Assembly (NCBI GenBank): GCA_951799405.1
Contig: OX637339.1
Location: 17,360,001 to 17,424,000, forward strand
DNA from: Agapetus fuscipes
Lineage: Eukaryota; Arthropoda; Insecta; Trichoptera; Glossosomatidae
Reading direction: 5' to 3'
DNA length: 64,000 bases
Of this stretch, positions 21,939-32,350 are shown piece after piece. The position numbers and the translations under genes were made by a program. Positions within the stretch are counted from its first letter, which is position 1, and every line of letters starts with the position of its first letter. The notes below the pieces were generated by a model. That model was given only the letters and a program-made list of their open reading frames with translations, did no database searches and was not told where the DNA came from.

Positions 21939-21959
21939 GCATAGTTGCGTTGCGTAACT

Positions 21960-22310
21960 TACAGTGGGGGTTTCCCAGTTTCCGCAAGGGCTGGTTCTCA
22001 TTTTGCCACCTAAATGCTTGTTTGCCTTATCTCCAACAGAGGTAATTTCACATAAGAAATGTTTGTATGTGTACTGAACCAATGACGTGTCTTATGAACG
22101 CTGGAAAGAGACTAAGGGCCGGTATTTTCAACGTTAGCATAGCGACTTTGTACTGAGTGAAAAGGACGCACTTACGTCAATCGTGTGGGTAGTTTTTTTT
22201 ATCAGTTTAAAGTCACATAAGCTAACGTTGAAAATACTGAGCCTAAAATTTATTAAAAACAACTCTCACTGTATCGTGTTTTATGTTTTTTTAGCTCAGG
22301 ATTATTTCAT
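21960..22310. repeat. SINE B scrap plus H-related relic
   Basis: 21965-22005 is a minus-strand B fragment. The stretch about 22035-22300 (cataagaaatgtttgtatgt, gtactgaaccaatg) resembles the interior of MITE H but is heavily decayed. Confidence 0.5.
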
Positions 22311-22341
22311 CATTTGAGATTTGGGCTTTTTATCCTGTCAG

Positions 22342-22532
22342 GCTACACATATAGTGTAACTTCTTGCCGCGTTATCCCAGAAGGGGTCGCATGTGGCGAG
22401 TTGAACCTATTTATTTTAAGTATGGGGGCCGGCCTCACGCCAACCACTTCAGTTAAAGTGGGGGTTTCCCAGCTCCCGAGAGGGCGTGTACTCATTTCTT
22501 GTTAAGGCTAAATAAACCTTGCCGGTATTTTG
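22342..22532 (-). repeat. SINE family B, partial
   Basis: From gctacacatatagtgtaact to ttgccggtattttg. Flanked by family-A-like scraps (tttgagatttgggctttt before, tctgcaacttagattatag after), so it probably split an old A copy. Confidence 0.75.
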
Positions 22533-22946
22533 CGTCTACAAAACATTTTATATAATTCTGCAACTTAGATTATAGACGTGTAATTGCAAAGGGAAATCTT
22601 ATTTTTTATTCTGAAATGAATTTGCTTTTACACTGCACCCATCTGAACGAATATAGCACCATCTAGATATCGTGACACGAAGCTCACACTTTTCATCAGC
22701 ATTTTTCAGGCATTCAGGGTTTCCCATATTGATATACACTCATTCATAGCGACGCCACAGGTCTTCCGTGCATTGTATTATACTTTTTCTGTCCTAATTA
22801 GGTATATAAACCGTCAAAAGCGAAACCTGTCACGAACGAACGCAATTAATTCGTGCCCCGCGCAACAGATGGCGGTGCGGAATATCGCGTTTTCAAATAA
22901 AGAACGGCAACAAAAATTTACACCTGTAGGTATTTACAAGCAACGA
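22533..22946. other. intergenic with a TATA-like element
   Basis: A TATATAA at about 22803 is followed 62 bp later by an ATG. The adjoining 26 codons end at a GTAAGA, but the 3' side is repetitive (see rejected items), so I call no gene. Confidence 0.35.
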
Positions 22947-22957
22947 GGTAAGAATAT

Positions 22958-23278
22958 ATTTTTAAGGGTGTGGTGGCTTACACAGTGAAAGTCCATTGTA
23001 TATTAATGAAATAAAACGCAGTTTAAATTCACTTTTATATTCTCTTAACTTTGTCAAACGTTTTCGCCTAAAAAGGCATCATCAGGAGTCCTGATGATGC
23101 CTTTTTAGGTCTTTATTGGTCATTGGTCATTTTTAGGATGCCTTTATTGGTCATTGTCCTGATTCAGGACAATGACCAATGAAGGTCATTGTCCTGATGA
23201 TGCCTTTTTAGGCGAAAACGTTTGACAAAGTTAAAATAATATAAAAGTGAATTTAAACTGCGTTTTATTTAATTAATA
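22958..23278. mobile_element. Penelope-type inverted repeat D, copy 3
   Basis: Flanked by GGTAAGAATAT at 22947-22957 and 23279-23289. The centre holds several scrambled repeats of cattgtcctgat and tgcctttttagg. The right arm keeps the canonical core CTGATGA. Confidence 0.8.
23190..23227 (+). ncRNA. hammerhead-ribozyme motif (D3)
   Basis: UGUC/GACA stem I; consensus core CUGAUGA; U; stem II GCC-UUUUUA-GGC; GAAA; AAC/GUU palindromic stem III; predicted cleavage after 23223. In the left arm (minus, about 23052-23085) the core is present but its stem I partner is lost. Confidence 0.75.
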
Positions 23279-23447
23279 GGTAAGAATATTTTTGAATTTG
23301 GATTTTTTTCCTCGACGATCAAATCCTGACTAGTATGGGAATGCCGTCCTTAGCAAACAATAAAAAAATATTTAATAATGTTGAGGCTTAACAAATGTTG
23401 TGGTTTACTAATTCAAATCCCTAAATAAATAATTATTTTTAACCACT

Positions 23448-23697
23448 AAAAATCTAAATCTAAATCTAAGTTGCAAAGATATGTATCATATGAGGTTCAT
23501 ATTAAATGCATTATCACAAGCAGACACGCATAATTTCGCACTCACCCATGCCGCATGTGGACCTACAATATAAAAACCCTATCTCAAATGAACATAAGCC
23601 CTGCAACTCTTGCCGACCTTCCCTGAAACAGGGGTGACATTGGCAAAGTGAACCATTTTATACAGTATGGGTGGTCAGCCTCATACCAACCTATAAT
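23448..23697 (-). repeat. family A copy
   Basis: Full length except the last bases of the 5' end; tail of four AAATCT units. Confidence 0.85.
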
Positions 23698-23851
23698 CAT
23701 TCCTAATCCTATATTATTTCTTCCTACATATATATCATTTTCTACTCATAGTTTTTACATCTTACGATATTCTAACATTAATCATTATCCTACTGTCATT
23801 AATAAATTATAATAATAATATTACATTTTACATAAAACCTCAATAAAAGCA

Positions 23852-24114
23852 TTCACTTTCACTTTCATGGTCGGTTTTCAATGGTATAGTTGTTTTCGGG
23901 TAAGACCATGTTCTACTTGCAGTTATTATATCTGCCGACGTTCCCTCGAGCGGGGAACATTATCAAGGCTCGTAGCGACAAAAGTAAACGGAGGATAAAG
24001 GTCCCCCGTCGCTACGAGCCTTGATAATGTTCCCCGCTCGAGGGAATGAAACGTCGGCAGATATAATAACTACAAGTACAACATGGTCTAACCCGAAAAC
24101 AACTATACCACTCT
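23852..24114. mobile_element. Penelope-type inverted repeat F
   Basis: Arms 23882-23979 and 24008-24110 are near-perfect complements; the left lacks a six-base tttcat. Candidate duplication ATAAAAGCA at 23843-23851 and 24115-24123. The end segment gaaacgtcggcag resembles Penelope-like termini. Confidence 0.7.
24018..24058 (+). ncRNA. hammerhead-like motif with variant core (F)
   Basis: GCC/GGC stem I, UUGAUAA in the core position, stem II UUCCC/GGGAA, GAAA, CG stem III, cleavage triplet GUC. The core departs from CUGANGA at positions 3 and 8, but both changes together keep that pair (C-G to U-A). Confidence 0.45.
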
Positions 24115-24187
24115 ATAAAAGCACTTCATAGAAACTACATACATCTCCCCACTAAGTCCAATTATTATTAACACTAAAAATACCTAA

Positions 24188-24385
24188 AATCTTTGTTGCA
24201 AAGATATATTCACACCCAAGATTCTAATTAAGTGTATTCCTAGTTCCTACAAGCCGACACCTATAGGTTCGCGCTTACACATGCTGCATATGAACTTACA
24301 CTTTAAAAAAGCCAAATCTTAAATGAACATAAGCCTGGCAACTCTTGCCGGCCTTCCCTGAAACAGAAGTGACATTGGCAATATT
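24188..24385 (-). repeat. family A copy, old
   Basis: Many substitutions; 5' end missing. Confidence 0.7.
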
Positions 24386-24542
24386 AAAATTTTTGATTCA
24401 ACGTTATTTTTTACTCTATAAATCCCAAACAAGGTTTTCTTTATTTTTAAGTAAATGGAAAACAATCTATGACGTTTTGGGATCATTTCAAACGAGTATA
24501 AAAATACTTAAAATTAGGTAGGTATACAAACATAGCACTCAC

Positions 24543-24660
24543 CCTCTTTCTCCTCTATGTGATTTCCTTCTGGCACTATTTTCAACTCACTATTGATCTT
24601 GGCTTCGTTCTTCTCTTCTTCCACCTTCTTGGTCGCTTCTTGACTATTGTTGCAGCCCAT
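24543..24660 (-). CDS. candidate first coding exon, MGC-type N-terminus, acidic
   Basis: On the minus strand an ATG at 24660 opens 39 codons and one extra base before a consensus GTGAGT donor at 24542. The peptide begins MGCNNSQEATKKVEEENEAK and continues INSELKIVPEGNHIEEKE. Gly2-Cys3 directly after Met fits an N-myristoylated and possibly palmitoylated membrane-anchored protein; the rest is charged and probably disordered. Codon choice and base composition are unlike the surrounding repeats, and this stretch matches no repeat family in the window. Later exons should lie at lower coordinates; I could not identify any. I do not recognise the protein. The start is chosen because it is the only ATG and gives the lipidation motif. 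Confidence 0.42.
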
Positions 24661-25500
24661 CTTGTCTATTTTCTCTTATCTTTCACTTCACTGTTTTAAT
24701 CTTTTCAAAATCATTCCACGACACAGCAATTCAATTAAAACATTGTATTAAATATTATTTTTTTATTAATTTAGAAAGTTATTGAATAGGACCTTAACTG
24801 GAAAAAATAATTTTAATAATATATATATTTTAAATAATCCTGTGCGGGAGATTCCCTAGATTTCAGAGACTCTAGGGGTCTATGACACTTGTTGCAGTGC
24901 CGCAGAGGTGTTGGTGATGTGGCGGTTGATGTTCTGATCCTTTGTTTATTTTTTTTATTTTTTTAAATAAATAGATTTGTGAAGAGACATGAAATTCATC
25001 AACCTTTTCTGCTTGACCAGAAACAGGTATTAATATCATAAATTAATAATTCAATTTTGTTTATTTCAATGAATTATTAATTAATAATTACCCAATAATC
25101 TAGTTTGGTGAATTGCATTCTACTTCATATAATATTTAACTTGTGAATTTAAAATGACGTTGAAAAACTAATACCACATTCTGGAACTCCAAATTGTAGA
25201 AATTAGTTCACTTTTCAAATGTCACCCTGTTGCAGCGAAGGGTGGCACTAATTACCTACTCATGACAAAAAAAGGTTTGTGAATTACATTAATCTTCACG
25301 AATTATTTAAAAAATACTTTCAAAAACTAAGAAATCATTCTGGTACTTTTACTTTGAAAACCAAAACACCATTGAAAATTCCGATTGCCAATTCATTGTC
25401 TATTTCCATATTTATATCCATCGTAAAACTCAACGTCCTTGTCCTATTTCGGAACAAATTCCTTCTAATATAAAATCCCACGACATCAAGGATCTTTTAC
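24661..25500. other. upstream side of the MGCNNS exon; otherwise unassigned
   Basis: If the exon is real its 5' UTR and promoter lie just above 24660. The stretch 24835-24945 echoes 1230-1290. Short scraps of family A appear near 25200. Confidence 0.35.
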
Positions 25501-25807
25501 AACGTGTCACGACAAATCGGTCACAGGCAAACTGTCCATAGACAGCTCGGTCATTGAAAAATCGGTCACACAACGTTTCGGTCAACGACATCACGGTCAC
25601 AAACAACTCGACCACAGACACATCCGTCACGGACGATTCTGTTACTCGATAGTTCGTCTGTTCACATGACTTTGGTCACATACAATATAGGCCCACAGAT
25701 GGATCCATCACAGAAAATTTGCTCTCCAATAGAAACCTTTGTAATTAAGTCTGTAATTTTCATTATTTTAGTGTCCAATGATGGAACTGTATGTTTGTGG
25801 ACCATAT

Positions 25808-26019
25808 AATAATAATCTATAATCTAAGTTTCAAGGATATATTCATTTAAAAAGTTCTCAAATTCATGTCCACAAACAAACACGTATAGTACGCGCTTAC
25901 AAATGCTGAATGTGTACTTACAAATAAAAACCAAACCTCAAATGAACATAAGCCCTACAACTTTTGCCAACCTTCCCTGATACAGGCGTGACATTGACAA
26001 AGTGAACCATTTTTTACAT
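25808..26019 (-). repeat. family A copy inside element L
   Basis: Tail ataatctataatctaag; 5' end cut after ttttttacat. Confidence 0.8.
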
Positions 26020-26021
26020 AT

Positions 26022-26268
26022 ATCGCCACCTTGAAGGAAACTGAATAAGTGCAGATTCACTGATTTGAGAAATCGTGGATAAAATATTTTATTGGGTGTA
26101 ATTTCTCATAGTAAGTGAACTAATTGTAAGGAAGTGCTGATTGAAAAGGTTTAAGCTTCAGGTTGAAGTGTTTTCTTTCGAAGAAAATAAAAAAAGGTGC
26201 ATTTATCTGAGAAACCCATGTTAGCTTAATATGTCACTTATTCAGTTTTACCTTTGTGGTATCGATAC
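26022..26268 (+). repeat. MITE family M, full length
   Basis: Best copy: starts atcgccaccttgaaggaaac, ends cacttattcagttttacc; inverted ends, about 247 bp. Confidence 0.8.
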
Positions 26269-26776
26269 ATTGTTTATGACCAAAAAGTCGTGTGGAAGAA
26301 CTGTCGTGTAACCGAATTTCCCGTGACCAATGTGTCTGTCTGTAGACGAGTTATATGTGACTGAAATATTTTCGACCACAAAGTCAAGTGGACGAACTGT
26401 TGTGTGACTGATTTGTGCATAGCCGAGCTGTGTGTGGGTGGGTTGTCTGCGACCGAATTGTCGTGGAACCCTCCTACAAGCTTACACTATTTACTTTGGT
26501 ATGAGGACAACGATCTCGCTCTTAAAATATGCTACGAATCACGCGATCTCTCATCACCTGGGCGATATCGACAAAACGACCCGGTAAATCGAGAAAATAC
26601 CTCGGAGAATTGAGACAGTCCGGAAAATCGAGACAATCCGGATAAACGGGGTTTCGTGTCAAAGTTTAAACTAACTTTCATGGTACTTACTGCCTTACTG
26701 ACTTACTATTTACTGACGTAAGAATGTTTTGAATTCATTTTGTACTAAAAAGTAGTAGAGCAATTTATTTTGGTTA

Positions 26777-26999
26777 CTTGATTGATTGGTATGAGACTGA
26801 CCACCCATATTGTAAAAATAGGTTCACTTTTCCAATGTCAACCCTGTTTCAGGGAAGGTCGGCAAGAGTTGCAGAGCTTATGTTCATTTGAGATTGGGTT
26901 TTTTATACTGTAGGTCCACATGCGGCATGTGTGAGCGCGAAATTATGCGTGTCTGCTTGTGGGAATGCATTTAATATGAATCTCAAATGATACATATCG
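26777..26999 (+). repeat. family A copy
   Basis: 5' complete, tail missing. Confidence 0.8.
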
Positions 27000-27244
27000 A
27001 CTGCTCCAAGGAAGAAGGATGTAACTCCGAAATTGAGGTTTTTGACTTATTTCCATTTCTGAAGGTAACAAATCATTATCTTCATTCCAAGATGACAGCC
27101 GTGTCTCTATCTCTTTTAAATTCGTTAATAAATGAATGTAAAAAATAGTTTAGGCATTGTTCTCCGTGGAATAAATAACATTCAAATGGCTTTCCTGCAA
27201 AACTATATTATTTGACTTAGTGCTGTCTTCTTTGGAACAGTTGA

Positions 27245-27385
27245 TATATATGCAGCTTAGATTTAGGTTTACTTTTAGCAATGTCAATTTGTCACCTTTT
27301 TCAGGAAGATAGGGTCTTACTTTGTAAATATGCTGCATGTGTAAGCGCAAACTTGCGCGTGCCTGATTTGTGGGCATGCATAAAT
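27245..27385 (+). repeat. family A relic
   Basis: ctgcatgtgtaagcgcaaac and tttgtgggcatgcataaa identify it. Confidence 0.5.
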
Positions 27386-27394
27386 TTTCCACTC

Positions 27395-27512
27395 ACTCGA
27401 TAATTTATGTTCAATTTTAAGCCCAAAATCATAGTACCGGCAAGGTTTACTTACCCGGCCACTTTAGGGATAAATCGGGCAGGAGTTGCACTGTATTTGT
27501 AGCTTAGTTGTA
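27395..27512 (+). repeat. SINE family B relic
   Basis: taccggcaaggtttac and tgtagcttagttg with an internal deletion. Confidence 0.6.
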
Positions 27513-27629
27513 TCATATATGTAATCCAGAATGAACAAAGTGATCTTAAAATGTTGATAATGGGATCGGCACAAAAAAAAGATTTGTTTTTTCTTGGAGG
27601 GCAAACGTCACACGCCTTTTTCTATTTCT

Positions 27630-27840
27630 ACGTCGGTGTTTTGGCCGAGGGGTAGAGGCGCATGTTCGACTAGCGTATTTGGAACCGGATAACGTTGGTT
27701 CGAATCTTGCCCACTAGACCATAACTTCGTCCCTGGTTCAACAGATGTCATTATCTGCACACAAGCTTCTGCTTTCGCATGAAGACAACTGGCCAAGCAA
27801 AATAGGTTGGTGGATTGAATTCCTTTCAACAAGTCTATTA
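27630..27840 (+). repeat. third tRNA-derived SINE (Leu/Ser-like head)
   Basis: TGGCCGAGGGG (box A) and GGTTCGAATC (box B) spaced as in a tRNA, followed by unrelated body and an A-rich end. Only one copy seen in the window. The missing acceptor stem argues against a functional tRNA gene. Confidence 0.55.
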
Positions 27841-28580
27841 AAAAAAAAATGATACTCCTTTGCCGTAAATTGCAACTTATAAGTTAGCCTTCAACTCGGC
27901 CATGCGACGTCACAACTTTTATGACATTTTGAAATGTGCAGACCTCATTCAAAGAAAAATGGCGATTAAGTCACAGTAGGGGCAATTAAGCCCTTCGTTT
28001 CTTTTATTTCAGTGGCGGAAAATAAATCTCATTCACAGCTATTCACAAAGCATTTGACCTGTGGCTGATCTACGGATCAAAGTTTTCTTGCACGTAAAAT
28101 TCACTCTAGGCTGCGAACGAGCCATGGATTTGCTATTTGAGAATAACACCGTATAACTTCGGTGAACAATCATTAAAAGTTCATTACTCGATAGTTCCCC
28201 ATACAATGGGCGATTTGCCCTCATTACACACAATAAAGAACTTCATATTATATCAACTTCGTATGAGCACAATTATTATTCATGATTTGAATCAAAAAAA
28301 TAATTGTTTTTCGAAAAAAAAGCACATGGCTTTTTGAAAACCTCAATGTTCGAACTTAAGGAGGTATATTTTTGTTTTGGTTACCGATTTGTTATGCTCG
28401 TTTTTCAAAACTCGTTAAAAATCACTGTTTTCATAATCCTTAATATATTTTAGTGTGTTTTTTTTGTAATAATTTTTAATAATGTTGGCGCAAATACTTC
28501 AAACAAAAAAAAAATGAGGTCAAACGCCTAGTTTGCTTAGGACCGTAGTATTGTACCTACGATGGATTGTACTGACACCA
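27841..28580. other. intergenic, nothing recognised
   Basis: AT-rich. No supported element or exon. Confidence 0.4.
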
Positions 28581-28584
28581 TCAA

Positions 28585-28900
28585 TTATACTTCTTATGAA
28601 ATAAGGGACTAGGTATTTGCTTATTAATAATATTATTACAATTGTATTGGATTTCGAGAGTTTCAAGGGCAATAAGTTGTCTGCCTTTGCACCCTGAGTG
28701 GAGGACCTTTACTCCTGTTGTATCGAAGGAATGGTCTTTCTCGATACAATGGTCCGCCATCTCAGAGTACCCAGTCAGACCCCTAAATGCCCTTTTATGT
28801 TCACTTATTCTAACATCTATTGATCTTGTACTAACAGTACCTGCCCGAAAAACCCCACCCACTTTCTCTTTCCTACCTTGAATTTTAACCCTTTTGTTTT
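28585..28900 (-). pseudogene. Penelope-like GIY-YIG endonuclease fragment
   Basis: The minus-strand peptide contains DVRISEHKRAFRGL, SEMADHCIEKDHSFD and KGRQLIALETLEIQ. These are the H.....A....D...A.H......H.F and R...E..EI segments found at the C-terminus of Penelope-like RT/GIY-YIG proteins. The amino half of the endonuclease and the whole RT are absent. The upstream part of the same open frame is antisense to a hammerhead-bearing terminal repeat (28913-28953). Host function is unlikely. Confidence 0.75.
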
Positions 28901-28912
28901 TAACCTCAGTTA

Positions 28913-28953
28913 GCCTCTGAAGATGGACGGATAAAGTCCGAAAGCGCTTAGGC
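28913..28953 (+). ncRNA. hammerhead-ribozyme motif next to the Penelope fragment
   Basis: GCCU/AGGC stem I; CUGAAGA core; U; stem II GGAC/GUCC; GAAA; palindromic stem III AGC/GCU; U at the cleavage position (after 28949). It is on the strand opposite the endonuclease fragment. Confidence 0.75.
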
Positions 28954-29465
28954 ATTGTAAACTCAAAAAATGTGAAAATAAAACTATGTTTTAAAAAAGG
29001 TTTTTTAATTAAAATTAATAATTCATTAAAATAAACAATAATGAATTATTAATTGATGATATTAATACCTGTTTCTGGCCAGGCAGAATAGGTTGGTGAA
29101 TTGCAAACAAAAAATAAAAAAATGTACACACATATTATGTATTATGTAGATGTTTTAGTTTTCTCATAAAAAGCTAATTTTAAGCTGTAGTTACGGCTGT
29201 TCGAAATATTTTTTTAATTCAATTTATGGTACTCGTATGTTTTAATTTAATTTGATACGAATGAATATTGATATTATTAAATATCCTAATATGCTCGCAT
29301 TTCAAAGATGGCGTATATTGAGGGGATCGACCTAAAAGAACCGTTGAGTAACCTGTAGTATTATTTTCATTCCAATGTCAAGGTAATTTTAGCAATTAGT
29401 AACACGACATTTTAATATTATGTACTTTGTAAAAAAATCTATAATTCGATTGGAAATACTACAAT
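28954..29465. other. intergenic; Penelope-type tail then unassigned
   Basis: tgtgaaaataaaactatgtt just after the ribozyme recurs near 47558, suggesting a shared element end. The remainder is unassigned AT-rich DNA. Confidence 0.4.
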
Positions 29466-30036
29466 CTATGTATAATCTAAATTGGAAAAATATTTTTTTA
29501 AAACACTTAAGATTTTATATTTAATGTATTCATATACTCACAATCAGACACACGTAAGATTGTGATTACACATTATGCAAAATAATGTGATGGTTTGAGC
29601 ATGTAGAAAGAATGAATGATGGTAGACTGACAAAGTATATATGCAAATAAAGTGTGAAAGGAAAAAGAGGGAAGGGACGACTGAGAAAAGTATGGAGTGA
29701 TCAAATTGAGGAGATAGTGAAAGAATGGGATTACAAAGTGAGCGTAAAAGAAGAAAATGCATGGAAAAGGTGATGGATATGAATGAATTGAAAGAGGTAT
29801 GTCAGGATAGGAAAAAATGGAGGCAGCTCTGCAGAGGCTCTGGCCAGCCCTAGCGGAATGGCGACAGAATTACAGTTATAGTTACATGCTTTCTTACAAA
29901 ATAAAATAAACCTCAAATGAACATGAACTTTGCAACTGCTGCCGATTTTCCCCGAAGTCAGGGTGGTATTTGCAAAAGTGAAAGAAGTTCTTAAAGCATG
30001 GGGGTCAGCCTCATAGCAACCTAAAGTCAAGGAACT
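29466..30036 (-). repeat. family A copy split by an RTE-alpha fragment
   Basis: Parts 29466-29580 and 29886-30036; the four bases ATGC occur at both junctions. Confidence 0.7.
29581..29885 (+). mobile_element. RTE-alpha LINE 3' fragment
   Basis: Decayed reading of the RWFGH..RMND..LTK and RGRLRKVW segments, then ggaggcagctctgcagaggc, then the ACAGTT tail. Confidence 0.75.
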
Positions 30037-30154
30037 TATTTAAATCACATTTAATTAAAATTAAAAGCCGCCAACATTGCAGAGCAACCGCAAAATTTCT
30101 TTCGGTGACTACTTCTTTCATTTCGTTACTTCGTTCATCAGCGAACGAATGGGA

Positions 30155-30232
30155 TATTCAGGGTCATCATAGCAAAGGGAGAGCATGCATGAAAAAGATT
30201 ATGACTCTGATTGATATGAAATGAAAGATGAA
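30155..30232 (+). mobile_element. RTE-alpha LINE scrap
   Basis: agagcatgcatgaaaaagat and atgactctgattgatatgaa match the MKKVMTLEEMK coding segment at 59733-59766. Confidence 0.6.
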
Positions 30233-30261
30233 AATATATTTTTTAAATTTGATCTCGAAAT

Positions 30262-30525
30262 ATTTTGATACTTTAAAGGTAAAACTGAGTAAGTGACATA
30301 TTTAACTAACATGGGTTTCTAAGACCTTTTGTCCTATTTTCTATGAAAGAAAACATTAAAGAAATGTAAAAATCCTGTAGCTTAGAAGTTTGTTATAAGC
30401 ATTTCCTTATAATTAGTTCACTTACTATGAGAAGTTACACTCAATTGAATGTTTTATCCTTGATTTCTCAAATCAGTGAATCAGCAGTTGTTTAGTTTTA
30501 CTTTTAAGGTGGCCGTTTAATCCTT
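30262..30525 (-). repeat. MITE family M, full length
   Basis: Ends aaggtaaaactgagtaagtg and tttagttttacttttaaggt. Confidence 0.75.
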
Positions 30526-30711
30526 AAAACATTTAAAGCTATAGTCTTTTCGCAGTGTTACATTTTTATTAAATAGTGCAATTTTTACTCTGAATTTAAT
30601 AATTTTTTTTTTTTTGTATTTTATATGCCTTTGTTGATAATCGACTTCTAAATTAACAGTAAAAAATATAACCAAATAAAACAGTGTCAACGAATGTAAC
30701 CTTTTATTATT

Positions 30712-30966
30712 CCTTGACTTATAGGTTGGTATGCGGCTGACCACCCATGCTGTACAAAATGGTTCACTTTGCCAATGTCACCCCTGTTTCAGGGAAGGTC
30801 GGCAAGAGTTGCAGGGCTTATGTCCATTTGAGAATTGGGTTTTTATATTGAAGGTCCACATGCGGCATGTGTGAGCGCGAAATTATGCGTGTCTGCTTGT
30901 GGGAATGCATTTAATATGAATCTCAAATGATACATACCCTTGCAGCTTAGATTTAGATTAAGATTT
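30712..30966 (+). repeat. family A copy
   Basis: One of the best preserved; tail cttagatttagattaaga. Confidence 0.9.
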
Positions 30967-31484
30967 AATGGAAAAAAATGAGGTTTCACTGCGTTAATGC
31001 ACAAACCATAAAAATATCTGATTTATTGTTAAAACTGTTGGTGTTGGTATTGAAATTTTAAAAATAACTCTATGTACATCAATCACACAGAAAAAATATT
31101 ATCTACCTCGAGCACTTTTGACCTTCAATACTCAGGTCATAAGTAAATAATTTTATTTTAAATAAAATGAATTTTCACTGTGTGAATACACAAACCCTGC
31201 ATAATCTAAAAAATATTATTTAGTATAAAACCACACTTGTTATTTTTAAATATATAAACGTCGTATAATTTAGAAAATCTCGTCACGACTAAATGAGGTT
31301 TTTCTAATTTTCCTAAAAAAGGAAAATATTAAAATTTTAAGAAGTTAATTTTAGTTTTTGTTATCTTATTTGTATGGAGAGATAAAATGTTACAATTCAA
31401 GGAACAAACAGACCACAATCTTTATTTTCCAGTCTTTGAAACAAACTAATGTAACTGTGACTGAATGTTTTTTACACGTAGGGT
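30967..31484. other. AT-rich, with Penelope-type D scraps
   Basis: tttcactgcgttaatgcacaaacc near 30983 and tttcactgtgtgaatacacaaacc near 31173 are complements of the D signature cagggtttgg..ttacacagtgaaa. Confidence 0.45.
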
Positions 31485-31988
31485 CTATAATCTATAATCC
31501 AAGTTGCAAGGATATATTCATTTAAAGCTCTCAGATGTATGCCCACAAACAAACACGTGTAGTTCGAAATTACAAATGTTAAATGTGTACTTACAAATAA
31601 AATCCAAACCTCAAATGAACATAAACCCTACAACTTTTGCCGACCTCCCCTGACACAGGGGTGACATTGCGCTGCCTTAGTTCTTGTTTATCGTATACGC
31701 CATTGAGAAAATTTTACATGAGGAATGTTTGCATGTGTACTGGACCAATGTGTCTTATGAAAACAAGAAATTTACTTACAAAATTTTTAAAGAACTCTCA
31801 CATTATCGAGTTTTACGGTTTTTCTTAGTTCAGATTGTGTAGAATTTGATTCATAAGACAACTGCATGAAAAAGTCATATTTGACAAGATTGACGTATAC
31901 GATAAACAAGAACTGGGGAATCGATTGGCAAAGTGAACCATTTTTTACAGTATGGGTGGTCAGCCTCATACCAACCTATAAGTCAAGG
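31485..31988 (-). repeat. family A copy split by MITE H
   Basis: Parts 31485-31669 and 31924-31988. Confidence 0.85.
31670..31923. repeat. MITE family H, copy 1
   Basis: TIRs containing AGTTCTTGTTTATCGTATACG; 254 bp; 4-bp duplication ATTG at 31666-31669 and 31924-31927, and family A sequence is continuous without it. Confidence 0.85.
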
Positions 31989-32074
31989 GTGATGAACTAT
32001 ATGTTAAAATAGTTATTTAAAGTTGTTTTATTTGAATAGTTGATTAAAAGAAAGACACTATAAATATGATCAAT

Positions 32075-32158
32075 AATGTAAGTTGCAAAGATATATTACA
32101 TTTAAGATTCATATAACATGCATTCTCACAAGTAGATACGTATAAGTTTACGCCTAAC
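32075..32158 (-). repeat. family A 3' fragment
   Basis: gtaagttgcaaagatatatt to acgtataagtttacgcc. Confidence 0.65.
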
Positions 32159-32295
32159 TAAAATAAAAAGTTCGAATATATTAATTAAAATGAATTTATA
32201 AGCAAGTAAAAATAAAACAGTGTAGGTACCTACCATTAGAATTTTTGGTTCTATAAAATTTAGTAGGAATTAACTACGAGTATAATAATAGTTTG

Positions 32296-32350
32296 TCGAC
32301 GTATAAATTGGTATGGAATACTTTGCAAATGTCACCCCGGTTTCAGGGAA
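32296..32350 (+). repeat. family A 5' fragment
   Basis: tttgcaaatgtcaccccggt then broken by a LINE fragment. Confidence 0.6.

Larger units (their letters stand above)
25501..26470. mobile_element. foldback-like element L, copy 2
   Basis: Left arm about 25501-25725 of TCGGTCAC-type units, right arm 26275-26470 in inverse orientation ending ttgtcgtggaacc. The centre shares ttgctctccaa ... aacctttgtaatt with copy 1. A family A copy and a family M MITE are inserted in the centre. Confidence 0.7.

Noticed and set aside
22869..22947. Possible first exon (26 codons, MAVRNIAFSNKERQ, then GTAAGA) with an upstream TATATAA
   Set aside because: The donor lies in the target duplication of repeat D, and the sequence beyond (aatatttttgaatttggattt) recurs near 36160, so the region is probably repetitive. 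No homology recognised.
27608..27832. Minus-strand 74-codon open frame
   Set aside because: It is antisense to a tRNA-like SINE head and has no recognisable domain.
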